Translations under genes and position numbers: made by a program | Shown here: one piece after another, positions 11,368 through 22,161 of the stretch | Layout: each line of letters begins with the position of its first letter | How positions within the stretch are numbered: the stretch's first letter is position 1 | The notes under the pieces: generated by a model | Databases searched by the model: none | Told to the model about the DNA's origin: nothing | Seen by the model: the letters and a program-made list of their open reading frames with translations, nothing else | Source of the DNA: Heracleum sosnowskyi | Lineage: Eukaryota; Streptophyta; Magnoliopsida; Apiales; Apiaceae | Assembly: GCA_030848705.1 (NCBI GenBank) | Contig: CM061238.1 | Span: 29,914,655-29,978,654 of the forward strand | Length of the DNA stretch: 64,000 nucleotides | Direction of reading: 5' to 3'

Positions 11368-11771
11368 CTTACTAGTTTTTCATTCCTTTATTCAAATGAA
11401 GCTTGTGACAGTAACCTCTCCGGAAGCTGCTGTCATGAGAAAGTTACTGTCTACTTAAATCTCTATCTATTTTCGACAACATGTTTATTTTGACTTTGTT
11501 AAATTGAATTTTGTGCTAGTCTTACATTTGATAGTTTGATATTGTATGACATTAACTTGCATGGTTTTTACTGCTGAAATTGGTCAAGGATTTTCCTTAA
11601 TTGGTCATTTTTGCTTTGATTGTTGAATTAGTGGTAGACATCACTTAATTGCAATCTGTGGTAGTTGTATGGGTACTCCAAACTGTTGACTGTTTGCATC
11701 CCTCTTAACCTAGTATGCCTATAAAATGAATCTTAGGCCATATTAGTGAATCATTTAGAAAAAAAGGGAAA
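11368..11771 (+). other. SV1 post-pol spacer, first part
   Basis: This is non-coding sequence between pol and the small acidic ORF. It opens with CTGTCA-type motifs (11404-11452) and then is ordinary AT-rich DNA with no domain or RNA gene that I can recognise. Confidence 0.6.
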
Positions 11772-12016
11772 ATGAAAAACAAAGTAGGAATTGAATACAT
11801 GCCTAAGCCTTGTGGAAGTGAGCCCTACAATGAAGAGGTAGAAGCCTTGTTTGATGAGTTATGGGATGCCCTTGATGAGGAAGAAGAAAAAGAACTTGCA
11901 GCCAAGGCCGCTGAGGAGGCTAAGGTGCAAGAAGAGGAAAAGGAGTTTCAAGCACTCTTCAAAGAAGAAGGAACCTCAGAAGAGGAAGTTAGGGAAGAAG
12001 TTCTAGAATTGGTTAA
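11772..12016 (+). pseudogene. Small acidic ORF in the SV1 spacer, split by SV2
   Basis: ATG at 11772 opens a frame of 81 complete codons before the SV2 insertion. Beyond SV2 and the second TSD copy it continues at 22774 for six codons to TAG 22790-22792, so the pre-insertion product would be 87 residues. It is extremely rich in Glu with Ala and Lys (an EEEEKELAAKAAEEAK-type helix), so likely an alpha-helical or coiled-coil peptide. I know no family match. It could be an accessory Sirevirus product or chance. The reading that runs on to 12074 is SV2 LTR sequence. Confidence 0.4.
12012..12016. repeat. SV2 target-site duplication, left (GTTAA)
   Basis: GTTAA directly precedes the SV2 5' LTR and is repeated directly after its 3' LTR at 22769-22773. 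Confidence 0.95.
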
Positions 12017-12605
12017 TGTTAGATCAGAATTCAATGATCGTCAGAAGCTAGACTCAACTGATCAGGATTGCTGACGTCATCAGTATTGCATGGTCATCAG
12101 TATCTTATTGATCATCAGGATTCCTACTCAGACTATGATCAGGATTGATCATCAGAACTTGAAGCTGATCAGGATTCCTACTTCAAGTTATATTTGGAGT
12201 CTAGATAAACATGGAAGTTTATTCTATTTGTTCCTGGTTTGTAGAATGTAGCTATCGATTAAGGATAGGTTTCTATCTTTGTTATTGATTAGGACTTATC
12301 TTGTTATTGATAGAGAAGTTGTGTGCACTATATAAACACAGTCTTGGTTTCGATTTATGTATTCATTAGAGAGAGAACATAATCGAAGAGAAGCTCTTAA
12401 GAACAGAATTTCTTGAGAGAGTTTTTGTAAACTAGCAGCTCTCAAGAACATCAGAATTTCTTGAGAGGGTTTGTAACAGTTTTATATCAGATTTAATAAA
12501 GCTGTTATCTTTCTTTTCATATTTGTGATATATACATTAAGAAGTCGATTATCTTATTCTATTGTATTCAACCCCCCTTCTACAATAGATTATTACTGGG
12601 CAACA
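12017..12605 (+). repeat. SV2 5' LTR
   Basis: It runs TGTTAGATCAG...GGGCAACA. It holds repeated ATCAGGATT and ATCAGTAT motifs near its start and a CACTATATAAACAC TATA-box region near 12328-12342, a likely U3 promoter. Confidence 0.95.
12558..12589 (+). other. U5 hairpin of SV2 5' LTR
   Basis: TCTATTGTA (12558-12566) pairs perfectly with TACAATAGA (12581-12589) around a C-rich loop, 18 bases before the PBS. The same hairpin occurs at 22721-22752 in the other LTR. Confidence 0.65.
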
Positions 12606-12607
12606 AT

Positions 12608-12619
12608 TGGTATCAGAGC
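12608..12619 (+). other. SV2 primer-binding site (tRNA-Met type)
   Basis: TGGTATCAGAGC begins two bases after the LTR end. Confidence 0.9.
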
Positions 12620-12655
12620 AAACTGATTTAATTCTGAATCAGATACGATCTAAAG

Positions 12656-14968
12656 ATGTCGACAACCAAGTATGAAAGCATGAAGATTCCCATCTTAAAG
12701 ATATCAGAATATCCTACATGGAGGGTAAAGATGCTGATGTACCTGGAGGCTATGGATCCTGACTACTTGGACAGGATTCGTGATGGACCATATATACCAA
12801 CAAAGTTCGTAGAACGAACAGATACAGTACCAGAACATTATGTGGTCAAAGCTAAAGCTGAATGGACTCCAGAAGAAAAAGCTCATGTACTCAGGGAACC
12901 AAAGATAAAGAATATCTTGCATAATAGCCTTGATGTTGTCATGTCAAACAGAGTGATTGCATGCAAGTCTTCAAAAGAAATCTGGGATACTTTGGAAACT
13001 CAGTGCCAGGGATCTGCATCTGTTAAGAAAAATAGAAGGGCTCTTTTGATTCAAGAATATGAACAATTCGATGCAAGACCTGAAGAGAGCCTGACTGATC
13101 TATATGATAGATTTCTGACACTATTGAACAGCTTATCCTTAGTTGACAAAGTATATGAAACTGAAGATTCAAACACCAAATTTCTTAGAGCTTTACCTGA
13201 AGAATGGGATACTCAGACCTCAATCATTAGACACCAGTATGATCTGAACATTGTGTCTCTTGATGAGATCTATGGGATGCTAAGAACTCATGATCTTGAA
13301 GTTCAACAGAGAAAGAACAAGAAAAGCAGCAAGGCAAAGTCAATTGCTTTGAATGTAGAAGCTAAATCAAAAGGAAAAGCTATGGAGGTCTCTAGAAGGA
13401 AAGCAAGAGTAGCTGAGTCAGATCCTGACGACTCTTCATCAGATACTGATGGCAATTCTGATGCCAATACTGGTGATGAATCTTCTGATTCAGACATGGA
13501 AGAGATGGTTGCTATGATTGTCAGAAACTTCAGAAGGATGAAGTTCAGGAAGAATAGAAGACAAGGCAACTTTCAGAAAAAGATCTTCAAAGCAGACAAA
13601 GACAAGTATATCAAAAAGGATAGCAAGGGTAGCAAATTTGACAAGTCAAAGGTTAGATGCTACAAGTGTAATGGTATGGGTCACTTTGCTTCTGAATGCA
13701 ACAAGACAAAGGCACTCATCACATCAAGCAAGGATTGGATGGACTCTTCCTCAGAATCTGATACTGAGGTAGTCAACTATGCGTTAATGGCCAATGCTGA
13801 TGTAACTGCTGCTCCTGATGATAAGGTACTAAATACTATCTTTGATTTTGATACTGACAATGCTTCTGAGTTAAGACGTTTTCTAAAGTCATTACATATT
13901 AGCTTTAGAAGTCAAACTGCTGAGAATACTAGAATCTTATCTGAGATGTCTGACCTTAGAAAGAGGAATGAGATATTAGAAGCTGAATTTTCTCGTATGC
14001 AAGAAGTACAAAAAGAATGTGATAATGCTAAACACATGCACTTAGAGATGACATCTAAATGTACTTCCCTTGAAAAAGAACTTGAATATGCTAATGAGAA
14101 AATCAGAACCTGGACAGACTCTGGTAGGAAATTTCATGAGATTAATACCTCTAAGAATTGGAAAGAGTGTCTAGGATATAAGTCAGATGAAGATAAGAAA
14201 TTAGCAGAGAAAATTGTCATTGATGAGACAGTCAGTCCAAAGACCTATAGACATGTTATAGACTCAACCAAATCTAAGATTACTCCTGTTAATTTTGTTT
14301 TTGGTAAGGATTCCAATTCTACTTTTGAAAAGGGATCTTCTTCTACTCAAGGAATTAAAATTATAAAGTCTAAACCTGTCATGAACAAAGTCACTAAGAA
14401 TGTAGGTCTATTGTCTCAGAAACAGCTTAAAGATAAAATCTTTGAGGTTACAGATAAGAAAAAGGAAGCTACTGTTAAGAGAAACAGGAATGGTAAAATT
14501 GGGATCAATAAAGAAAATGGTTATAAGTATATCCCAAATGCACCTAGAAAGAGTTGTTTTAACTGTGGTAACTCTAATCATCTTGCTATTGATTGTAAAA
14601 AGAGTAAGAAGAAAATTGCTGAAATTCCTAAGTCTGATGTTAGGAATAGATCAGTATTTTACAAACCACAGAATTCCTGTTTTCATTGCGGTAGTCTATG
14701 GCATTCTATTTATACATGTAAAGAGTATCATGATTTGTATTATAACTTTTATGATCCATTGCCTAAGTTTGAAAGTAGTACAAAGTCTGATAGGACTGAA
14801 AATGTCATAGTGAAGCATGCTTTTGTTAATACTGATACTGACAAAGCAAATCCTGATGGAGTAAATCCTGTCAGGACTGCTAAAGTCAAAAAGTCTTCTG
14901 CTGTTAAATTTAATAAAATGCATGAACAAGGAATCCAACAAGTGTGGGTTCCTAAACATTCTGACTAG
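12656..14968 (+). CDS. SV2 gag
   Basis: The uninterrupted 770-residue gag starts at ATG 12656, 36 bases after the PBS. The N-terminal ~230 residues are the Copia gag fold (IPILKISEYPTWRVKML..., WDTLETQCQGSASVKKN). A Ser/Asp-rich acidic stretch follows, then a CCHC knuckle (CYKCNGMGHFASEC, near 13661), a coiled-coil region (~13850-14120), and two further knuckles (CFNCGNSNHLAIDC near 14553, CFHCGSLWHSIYTC near 14678). The function is particle assembly and RNA packaging. The TGG codon before its last four codons is the upstream edge of the gag/pol linker. NPD/NTD codons made from CCTGATG/ACTGATG recur. Confidence 0.93.
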   Translation: MSTTKYESMKIPILKISEYPTWRVKMLMYLEAMDPDYLDRIRDGPYIPTKFVERTDTVPEHYVVKAKAEWTPEEKAHVLREPKIKNILHNSLDVVMSNRVIACKSSKEIWDTLETQCQGSASVKKNRRALLIQEYEQFDARPEESLTDLYDRFLTLLNSLSLVDKVYETEDSNTKFLRALPEEWDTQTSIIRHQYDLNIVSLDEIYGMLRTHDLEVQQRKNKKSSKAKSIALNVEAKSKGKAMEVSRRKARVAESDPDDSSSDTDGNSDANTGDESSDSDMEEMVAMIVRNFRRMKFRKNRRQGNFQKKIFKADKDKYIKKDSKGSKFDKSKVRCYKCNGMGHFASECNKTKALITSSKDWMDSSSESDTEVVNYALMANADVTAAPDDKVLNTIFDFDTDNASELRRFLKSLHISFRSQTAENTRILSEMSDLRKRNEILEAEFSRMQEVQKECDNAKHMHLEMTSKCTSLEKELEYANEKIRTWTDSGRKFHEINTSKNWKECLGYKSDEDKKLAEKIVIDETVSPKTYRHVIDSTKSKITPVNFVFGKDSNSTFEKGSSSTQGIKIIKSKPVMNKVTKNVGLLSQKQLKDKIFEVTDKKKEATVKRNRNGKIGINKENGYKYIPNAPRKSCFNCGNSNHLAIDCKKSKKKIAEIPKSDVRNRSVFYKPQNSCFHCGSLWHSIYTCKEYHDLYYNFYDPLPKFESSTKSDRTENVIVKHAFVNTDTDKANPDGVNPVRTAKVKKSSAVKFNKMHEQGIQQVWVPKHSD

Positions 14969-14989
14969 TGTTTTACTATTCTGATGCAG
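14948..14989 (+). other. SV2 gag/pol linker, 42 nt, GT...AG bounded
   Basis: It lies between TGG (14945-14947) and GGT (14990) and contains the gag stop TAG. It starts GTTCCT and ends TTCTGATGCAG. Its length is a multiple of three and both frames agree, so removal would join gag to pol in frame. Confidence 0.5.
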
Positions 14990-17041
14990 GGTAAAAGGAA
15001 AAATGTGTTAGTCATGGATAGTGGATGTTCTGTGCACATGACTGGAAACAAAGCCCTGTTATCAGAATATGAGGAAAAAGCTGGCCCAACTGTGTCTTAT
15101 GGAGATGGCAACATTGGACAAACCTTGGGATATGGCAATATAATCATTGGAAATGTCATCATTGAAGAAGTAGCTCTAGTGAAGGGACTAAAACACAACT
15201 TGTTGAGTATTAGTCAAATCACTGACAGAGGTTATCATGTCAATTTCTATTCCACACATTGTGAAGTAGTCAGTAAAGCAACAAGGAAGATAGCACTAAC
15301 TTTCTACAGGCATGGTAACATATATGAAGCCAACATTCTCTCAGATACTGATGGCTCCCCTACATGTTTCATCAGTAAAGCTTCAGTAGATGAAAGTTGG
15401 AATTGGCACAAGAAGCTTTCTCATCTCAACTTCAGCAACATCAATGAGTTGGTTAAGAAAGAGTTAGTAAGAGGATTACCTAATGTCTTATATACACCTG
15501 ATGGACTCTGTGATGCATGCCAAAAAGCAAAACAAAGAAGGACATCATTCCAGAGTAAATCAGAATCCTCTATTGAAGAACCATATCACATGCTACATCT
15601 TGATCTGTTTGGTCCAGTCAACATCATGTCCATCAGTAAGAAAAGGTACACTCTTGTAATTGTTGATGAATATTCTAGATTCACCTGGGTGTATTTTCTG
15701 CATAGAAAAGATGAAACTCCTGAAGTTCTGTTGGATCATGTGAGGATGATTGAGACAACCACAAAGTACAAAGTCAAGATTCTGAGAAGTGATAATGGTA
15801 CTGAATTTAAGAATTCAAAGATGGAAGAGTTCTGTAAATACAAAGGAATCATTCAACAATTCTCTGCTCCTGGCACACCTCAGCAAAATGGAGTAGTAGA
15901 AAGGAAGAATAGAACTCTTATTGAAGCTGGCAGAACTATGTTGGAAGAAGCTAAATTACCTACATATTTCTGGGCAGAAGCAGTCAACACAGCATGCTAT
16001 ACACAAAATCTCACATTGATAAACAGGCATGGTGTCACTCCTTATCAGTCACTCAAGGAGAAGAAACTAAGTCTGAAGCATTTGCATGTGTTTGGCTGTA
16101 AATGTTTTGTTCTCAGAACTCATCCTGAACAGCTAGGGAAATTTGAAACAAAGGCTGATGAAGGAATATTTATAGGTTATCCTACATCAAGAGCCTTCAG
16201 AGTTTTTAATTTGAGAACAAGAACTGTCATGGAGTCAATTCATGTATCTTTTGATGATAAGAAGATAACTGGAATCATTGAAGACTCGCATGATAGATTG
16301 TTATTTGAAAATGAAGCTTCCAAGGAACCTGAAGAAATTGAATCAGATCCTGTCAATTCATCAGATACTGATGGGTCACCAAATCCTGATGACTCACCAG
16401 GTACTGATGGTGCTAATACTGATGATGCAAACAACAGTGATACAACTAGTAGTGCTAATGTTGAGGGGGAGCAACGGCATTCAACTACAAGTTCAGAGTC
16501 AACTCAATCATCAGGACAGAATTCTTCAGATACTGATTCAAGTGAAGATCCTGATAACACATCAGGAGGGCATAGCAATAATTCAGGGAGAGCTTCAAAT
16601 CAATCAAATTCTTTCAATCAAGATAACACCAATCCAGGGGGAGCATCTACTTCAAGAAACAATTTGACACCAGCAAGGAAATGGACAAAAGATCATTCTC
16701 CTAATTTGATAATTAGAGATCCTGATGCAGGTGTTCAAACAAGAAGTGCAACTCAGAATGAATGTTTATATAATAACTTTCTATCCAAGGAGGAGCCTAA
16801 GAAAGTTGAAGATGCACTTAAAGATGCTGATTGGGTTACTGCAATGCAAGAAGAACTGAATGAATTTGAAAGGAATGAAGTCTGGAAACTGGTACCAAGA
16901 CCAAAGAATAGATCAATTGTTGGTACAAAGTGGATTTTCAAGAACAAGACTGATTCTGATGGAGTCATTATCAGAAATAAAGCTAGACTAGTTGCAAAGG
17001 GGTATTCCCAACAAGAGGGAATTGACTATGATGAATTTTGA
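14990..17041 (+). pseudogene. SV2 pol, truncated inside reverse transcriptase
   Basis: Protease (DSGCSVHMTG, near 15020), integrase zinc site (HKKLSHLN...CDACQ) and DDE core (LDLFGPVN, SDNGTEF, QQNGVVERKNR) are intact. A Ser/Asn/Asp-rich linker with repeated TCCTGATG/ACTGATG (16340-16640) follows, then the start of RT (NKARLVAKGYSQQEGIDYDE). The frame ends at TGA 17039-17041 exactly where other elements continue with TFAPVARLEAIR. The RT palm with YVDD, and RNase H, are missing. The following sequence is spacer, so this is an internal deletion of roughly 1.2 kb by comparison with SV3 and SV4. Confidence 0.92.
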
Positions 17042-17549
17042 GAATTTCTGAGGAAAAGCTACAGAGAGGAAATCCTGATAACTGTCAAATTCTGATGGTT
17101 ATTCAGAAAGGTATGTATCTTTGATCAAATACTGATAGGACTCAATCCTGACAGGAAGTCAACTGGTCAATCCTGATGTACAGGTCAGTATTTCATTACT
17201 TAATTTGTGCCTAATTTTTCGTCAGTATCTGCTGATGGACGGTTGAGTTTTAGTAGGACAACTGTATGCGCGCGTGTGTTGCACTATTATAGATATATCA
17301 ATACATACACATAAAAGGCGGTGCAGATTTATTTAAATGACACACGTAATTTGTCCACTAATTCTTTGTGCACAAATCATATTTTGCCACCTGTCTTTGA
17401 GAGTAATATTTTGTTTTAACAAAATACTTTTCATTGTTCTACATCGTTAATTACTCTCTTATCATCAGTTTTTCGTTTTCTATCTCTCTCTGTGCTTTCA
17501 TACCCTAATTGCTTCAAATCTTAATTCTCGAGTTTTCAAAAGCATTACA
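17042..17549 (+). promoter_or_regulatory. SV2 spacer with possible internal promoter for the env-like ORF
   Basis: This is non-coding. It carries TCCTGA-type motifs (17072, 17145, 17171) and a TAAAAGGCGGT block at 17312-17322 that is repeated exactly on the minus strand in SV4 (52598-52608), in both cases 230-290 bases before the env-like ATG. A CT-rich leader (17450-17500) precedes the ATG. A promoter role is inference. Confidence 0.4.
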
Positions 17550-20500
17550 ATGACATCTTCATCATTCATGAACAAACAGACAGTGATTAATGGTGTTACA
17601 TTTGCCACTAACAATTTTGTGGCTATTCTAAATCATCAAGATTTACCCAATGAGTTTCATATCATTCAAGATTTTCTAGCTTCAAGTCCATTGAAGTTTG
17701 CTTTAACAGAACCTGCAAGTGTTTCTTTTAAGTTTGTAATGCAGGTGTGGAACTCAGTTACTTTTGATAAAGGGCATTCTGATACAATCTTGATGAGTTT
17801 TGGATATAATGGAACTACTCACTATGTGACTCCTACAATTGTGGAGGCAGCCCTGCATTTACCCGTTCTTGGTGATGTTATTCCTGCTAATGTTTCGGAC
17901 TCTACTCTTTTTGAGTTTGTTACAAAGTTGGGCTACAATGGTGAAGTAAAGAGATATGGAAATCTCTTCAGGACAAAGCTTAAGAAGGAATGGAATTTCT
18001 TCTTTGATACAATCAGCCGCTGTTTCCTGAACAAGACATCAAATTTTGATGCTCTTCCATCAGGATCTCTTAAAATTGGGTACTCTCTTATCCATTCTAC
18101 AGTGGTTGATTATGGGTCTTTTATCTTAAAAGCTTTAAGTGATAGGAAATCAGATAAATTGGGTTCTGTCTGTTTTCTTAGATTTTTACAGTTGATATTT
18201 AATCACTTATGTCCTAATGTTGTTTTTGAGGATGATGTAGTTCTACCAATCTGTAGAATTACTGAGAATAATATTAAGTCCTTAGTCAACAGTGATAAGG
18301 CAAATGGTTTCATAGGAAATGCTTTTATTCCTGATGAGGTTAGGTTTTTCTTACATCAGAAAATGCCTACTCGTTATGGACTACTTTCTAATGCTATGGG
18401 GCAAGGTCCAACCCACCTTGTTCCTGACACAAGCATGCAATCTAAACAGTCTAAACAGTTAACAACCACCTCTACTGTCTCTCAAAAGACTTTAGTTGTA
18501 AAATCAAAGAAATCAGCTAGAACTGATGTGTCTGGAAGGCAATCAGGTTCAAAGGATTTTTCCTCTACACCACTCACTAAAAAGAAGATACAAGGGGGTG
18601 TACAAGGGGTCCTGGTGAAGAAAGCTGCTAAGGTTGTTAAGAATGTTCCTGTGAAAAGGAAGTTAAGGTTGATTGATGAAAGTGATTCAGAGGATGACTT
18701 ACCTCTATCCTCTGTGATGAATGTGAACAAGGAAGTTGCTGATACTGCTACTAAAGCTGTGGTACCTTTATCAAAACCACAAAAGACAAGGAAATTATCA
18801 AAGAGCAGGTATCATATTCCTTTGACAGTGCAAATGAAGGATACTGATATTCAGACATCAAATCCTGATGAGTCATCTACTCCTGATGCTCTAGCAAATC
18901 CTGATGTTAGTATTCCTGATGCAACAACAAAAGTTGTCTCTATATCAGACTCTCCAGCCTCTCCATCTCAGATTAGAGAAATTTCTTGGGAGAAGGTTTC
19001 TACAACTGCTTCCTTGGTTGGTCTTACACCTACATCAAAGAAAAAGAGGAATGCAGAAGAGTTAGTCTATCAGAGACAGAAGAAGCTGAAAGGATCAAGC
19101 TCACAAGAACCTGAATTTCAGAGTAATTCAGCAGCTACTGTTGATCCTGCCACACAAGAACCACTCAATCAAAGTTTGGGTGAAGGCTTAGCTAGTGGAA
19201 TGGTCACACAAGAACCATTTTCTCAAAGGGAGAATGAAGACATCAACATTCCAGCTACACAAGAACCATCTTCTCAAAGTGAAGATGCAGGCAAAGCTAC
19301 AGCTTCTGTTGAAAGATTGGTCGCGAACATTGTCAATGAGGGAAGCACACAAGAACCTTTAACTCAAAGTGTTGAAGAAGCTTCTGAACCTCAAGCTCCA
19401 CAAGAACCATTGGTAGCAAATACTGATGCACGCATATCAAATCCTGACGATGTTCATCCTGACGCTAGTGGTGCTCCTGATAATGAACCAATTTTGATAC
19501 AGCCACTTCGTTCAAGACCAATGGATCATCCTATCTCAGAACCACAGGATAAACTGAAAGGTATTGCTATTCCTGATCCTGATATTACTCATGGTACTGT
19601 TGATGATACTTCTGATGATAGTGATGATGATGATGAGAATCGAAAAGAGAAGGAACAGCTTGCTACATCATTCAAAATTAGTCTTGGAACTAATTTTGGT
19701 TCATCAAGTACATATATGGCTAGCAATGCTTCCACTGGGAAAGATCAGAGACAAGATTTTTCTATTCCTTCCTTTGATCCTGCAGAGGCATTTAGACAGA
19801 ATGAATGGAACAATTCATGGCACCAATCTGATGAATCTATCAGTTTTTCTTCTGCTATTGAACATGCCTATAATGCAGTGAAATCTATAGAGAATCAAGA
19901 CTTGAAGAATCATCTGAAGGCTACTACTCTGTTATCCAAAAGCCTGAAAAGTGAGATTGATTCTATCAAGGGCTCAACTGAAAAAGTGAGGACTGATATC
20001 TTTAATAATTTTACAAAGGTGCCTACTACTTTACAACTAAGGGTAGTGGAATCCCAAGTGAAATCTGTTGTTTCAGAACAAACCTCAATCAATCAAAGAA
20101 TTGATTCTCTGGATATTAAGGTAACTGAAATTCAAACCTCTCTTTCCTTAATTTTGCAATTATTGTCCAATCCTGATGTCAAAAAGGGGGAGAAGGTTAT
20201 TCAGACAAAATGTACACCTGATCTAGTATTAAGAAATAATGATGATGATACTGGAGATGATGGTGGTGACAAAGTGATACAAGGAGAAACCTCTGATGCT
20301 GTTGTTATGAAGACAATCCAAACTTCTCAAAGTCAAACAACGCAGTCAACTCATGTTTCTGATTCTGGAGTTAAGACAGTAAGAACATTGGTGCAATCTC
20401 AGATCCTGACGGAAGATCAAATCCTGACACCTGGTCATGGACACATTCTTGCTACAATTCCTGAAGGAGATGAAGATGTGATTATTGATAATCCTGAAGA

Positions 20501-22052
20501 TGCATCAAATTTATTCCAGAAGTTTTCTACAAAAGACGGTAGAATTGTTACTCTTTATCACACTGATAAAAGAGTTCAACAATTATTTGCCAGAAAAGCA
20601 CTCTCTACAGCAAGTGAAGAATATCCAGATCTCTCACATGAAGAATTCTTGAGACTACAAAGAGAGACAATGGAAAGCTATACTGCTCCTGCTAGAGGTA
20701 GAGGAAGCAGAGGTAGGAGAGGTGCTAGAAGAAATAGAAGAGGTTCTTCAACTCAAACAGTACCTAGACAGACAAGGTCTAGAGGGTTAAGAATTGAAGA
20801 AATTCCTGAAGCTTCACAAAATCTAATAGATCCTGTTATCAAGGATATCATGGAGAAAGAAGACAAGGAATTTGTTGAAGAAGAACCTGAATTGAGAAGA
20901 AAATCAAGTAAATCAACTCTCAGCAATACAAATCAAATTGAAGATTCTAATCCTGACAATATTCAAGATCCTGACGAATCTGAAATTCTGCAAGAAGTTG
21001 ATTTGATAATCTTATCTACTGTTGTTGATTGTCACAACAAAGAAGTAGATGAAGAAGAAGAAGCCATAAGAAGAGATATTGCAAAGAGAACAAATGAAGA
21101 TTTCAATCTCTATCTACAAAGGCTTAAAGTTTCAAATGAAAGAAAATGGAGAAATTCAAGCAGACAAGAATCTTTACTGGAAAGAAGCTATGTTTTTGAA
21201 AAGGAAAAGGATAAGAAGTGGAAACATATTAGCACATTAAGTTGTGATACACCTATCAATTTTCAGTCTGGTGGAATTATTACAAGCGCTTCAAGTGTTG
21301 TTGATTTATCTGAGATGGTTAGATCAAAAGCACTCTGGTTAAAGATGTTTTCAAATCTGAAGCAATTGTCAAGTAATTCAAGAGGAGGTATTGGACACAG
21401 AGATGGTGAATATCTGAATATGTCATATGTTGATCCTTACTCCTTGACAGAAATTGGAGGTACTTTAACTTCTGAAAACCTGAACAATTTATTAGTTGTT
21501 GATATAGTTATAAATTGTCATGATGGTTTTGAAAAGAAAGAAAAGCTTCTGTACTTCATGAAAGATGGTAGTGTGAAGATTCTATCTATTCAAGATCTGC
21601 TGATGAAAACTACACAGGAACTGAAATATGTTCACTATCTGTTAAGATGGAAGAACCAAGTGTACAAAGTATGGGCTGACATGATTTTGTCAACTATAAG
21701 AAGAAGACTGGATGGAAACAGTAATTTCGATGGTAATTATATTCCCATGTACTTAAATCAAAGAGGTCAGGATGTGGAAATGCAAAGAGGTACTGCTGTT
21801 AAAGAAGTAACTTTTGGTATGACTCAACTTACTCTCAATCCTGATGGGAAGGAAATTGCTTATCTTTTGCTTGAAGAGCACAGTCTACAGAAAAGCTCCA
21901 TACAGAATCTCAGAGCAGCTATCTACCAGATTAATGAGGAAGATGAAGAACTCAGAAATCTTAAGGAAAGACTGATTCAAATTCTTGAAGAAAAAGAAGA
22001 AAGTTTATTATCCAACTTCTTGAAGATGAATCTGTTCTATCAAAAAGCTTAA
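17550..22052 (+). CDS. SV2 env-like protein, 1500 residues, uninterrupted
   Basis: ATG 17550 begins a globular N-terminal domain (aa ~20-260) shared with the SV1, SV3 and SV4 env-like ORFs; shared traits include a FLASSPLKFAL-type segment and a LKKEWNFFFDTISRCF-type segment. Long Ser/Asp/Pro-rich low-complexity stretches with NPD repeats follow, and a QEP(L/F/S)xQS repeat (~aa 515-630). A helical coiled-coil region (~aa 775-870) ends in NPDVKKGEK. An Arg/Gly-rich RGRGSRGRRGARR segment is at aa ~1048-1075. A C-terminal domain shared with SV4 (LRAAIYQ...) closes the protein. I see no signal peptide or clear membrane segment, so 'envelope' is only the historical Sirevirus label; the RG-rich patch suggests nucleic-acid contact. 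The function is unknown. Confidence 0.85.
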   Translation: MTSSSFMNKQTVINGVTFATNNFVAILNHQDLPNEFHIIQDFLASSPLKFALTEPASVSFKFVMQVWNSVTFDKGHSDTILMSFGYNGTTHYVTPTIVEAALHLPVLGDVIPANVSDSTLFEFVTKLGYNGEVKRYGNLFRTKLKKEWNFFFDTISRCFLNKTSNFDALPSGSLKIGYSLIHSTVVDYGSFILKALSDRKSDKLGSVCFLRFLQLIFNHLCPNVVFEDDVVLPICRITENNIKSLVNSDKANGFIGNAFIPDEVRFFLHQKMPTRYGLLSNAMGQGPTHLVPDTSMQSKQSKQLTTTSTVSQKTLVVKSKKSARTDVSGRQSGSKDFSSTPLTKKKIQGGVQGVLVKKAAKVVKNVPVKRKLRLIDESDSEDDLPLSSVMNVNKEVADTATKAVVPLSKPQKTRKLSKSRYHIPLTVQMKDTDIQTSNPDESSTPDALANPDVSIPDATTKVVSISDSPASPSQIREISWEKVSTTASLVGLTPTSKKKRNAEELVYQRQKKLKGSSSQEPEFQSNSAATVDPATQEPLNQSLGEGLASGMVTQEPFSQRENEDINIPATQEPSSQSEDAGKATASVERLVANIVNEGSTQEPLTQSVEEASEPQAPQEPLVANTDARISNPDDVHPDASGAPDNEPILIQPLRSRPMDHPISEPQDKLKGIAIPDPDITHGTVDDTSDDSDDDDENRKEKEQLATSFKISLGTNFGSSSTYMASNASTGKDQRQDFSIPSFDPAEAFRQNEWNNSWHQSDESISFSSAIEHAYNAVKSIENQDLKNHLKATTLLSKSLKSEIDSIKGSTEKVRTDIFNNFTKVPTTLQLRVVESQVKSVVSEQTSINQRIDSLDIKVTEIQTSLSLILQLLSNPDVKKGEKVIQTKCTPDLVLRNNDDDTGDDGGDKVIQGETSDAVVMKTIQTSQSQTTQSTHVSDSGVKTVRTLVQSQILTEDQILTPGHGHILATIPEGDEDVIIDNPEDASNLFQKFSTKDGRIVTLYHTDKRVQQLFARKALSTASEEYPDLSHEEFLRLQRETMESYTAPARGRGSRGRRGARRNRRGSSTQTVPRQTRSRGLRIEEIPEASQNLIDPVIKDIMEKEDKEFVEEEPELRRKSSKSTLSNTNQIEDSNPDNIQDPDESEILQEVDLIILSTVVDCHNKEVDEEEEAIRRDIAKRTNEDFNLYLQRLKVSNERKWRNSSRQESLLERSYVFEKEKDKKWKHISTLSCDTPINFQSGGIITSASSVVDLSEMVRSKALWLKMFSNLKQLSSNSRGGIGHRDGEYLNMSYVDPYSLTEIGGTLTSENLNNLLVVDIVINCHDGFEKKEKLLYFMKDGSVKILSIQDLLMKTTQELKYVHYLLRWKNQVYKVWADMILSTIRRRLDGNSNFDGNYIPMYLNQRGQDVEMQRGTAVKEVTFGMTQLTLNPDGKEIAYLLLEEHSLQKSSIQNLRAAIYQINEEDEELRNLKERLIQILEEKEESLLSNFLKMNLFYQKA

Positions 22053-22149
22053 ACAGATAAGTTGTTTCTGAAGATACTTGTACATTTTGATACATGTTTT
22101 TGACATCATTGAATATTTGGAATCTATACTTTATTTCACAAAGTATGAG

Positions 22150-22161
22150 ATTGGGGGAGAT
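22150..22161 (+). other. SV2 polypurine tract
   Basis: GATTGGGGGAGAT directly precedes the 3' LTR and would prime plus-strand synthesis. Confidence 0.9.

Noticed and set aside
11365..11373. SIRE1-type stop suppression between pol and env-like
   Set aside because: The bases after the pol stops in SV1, SV3 and SV4 do not resemble the UAG-CAR-YYA context, and long non-coding spacers follow.
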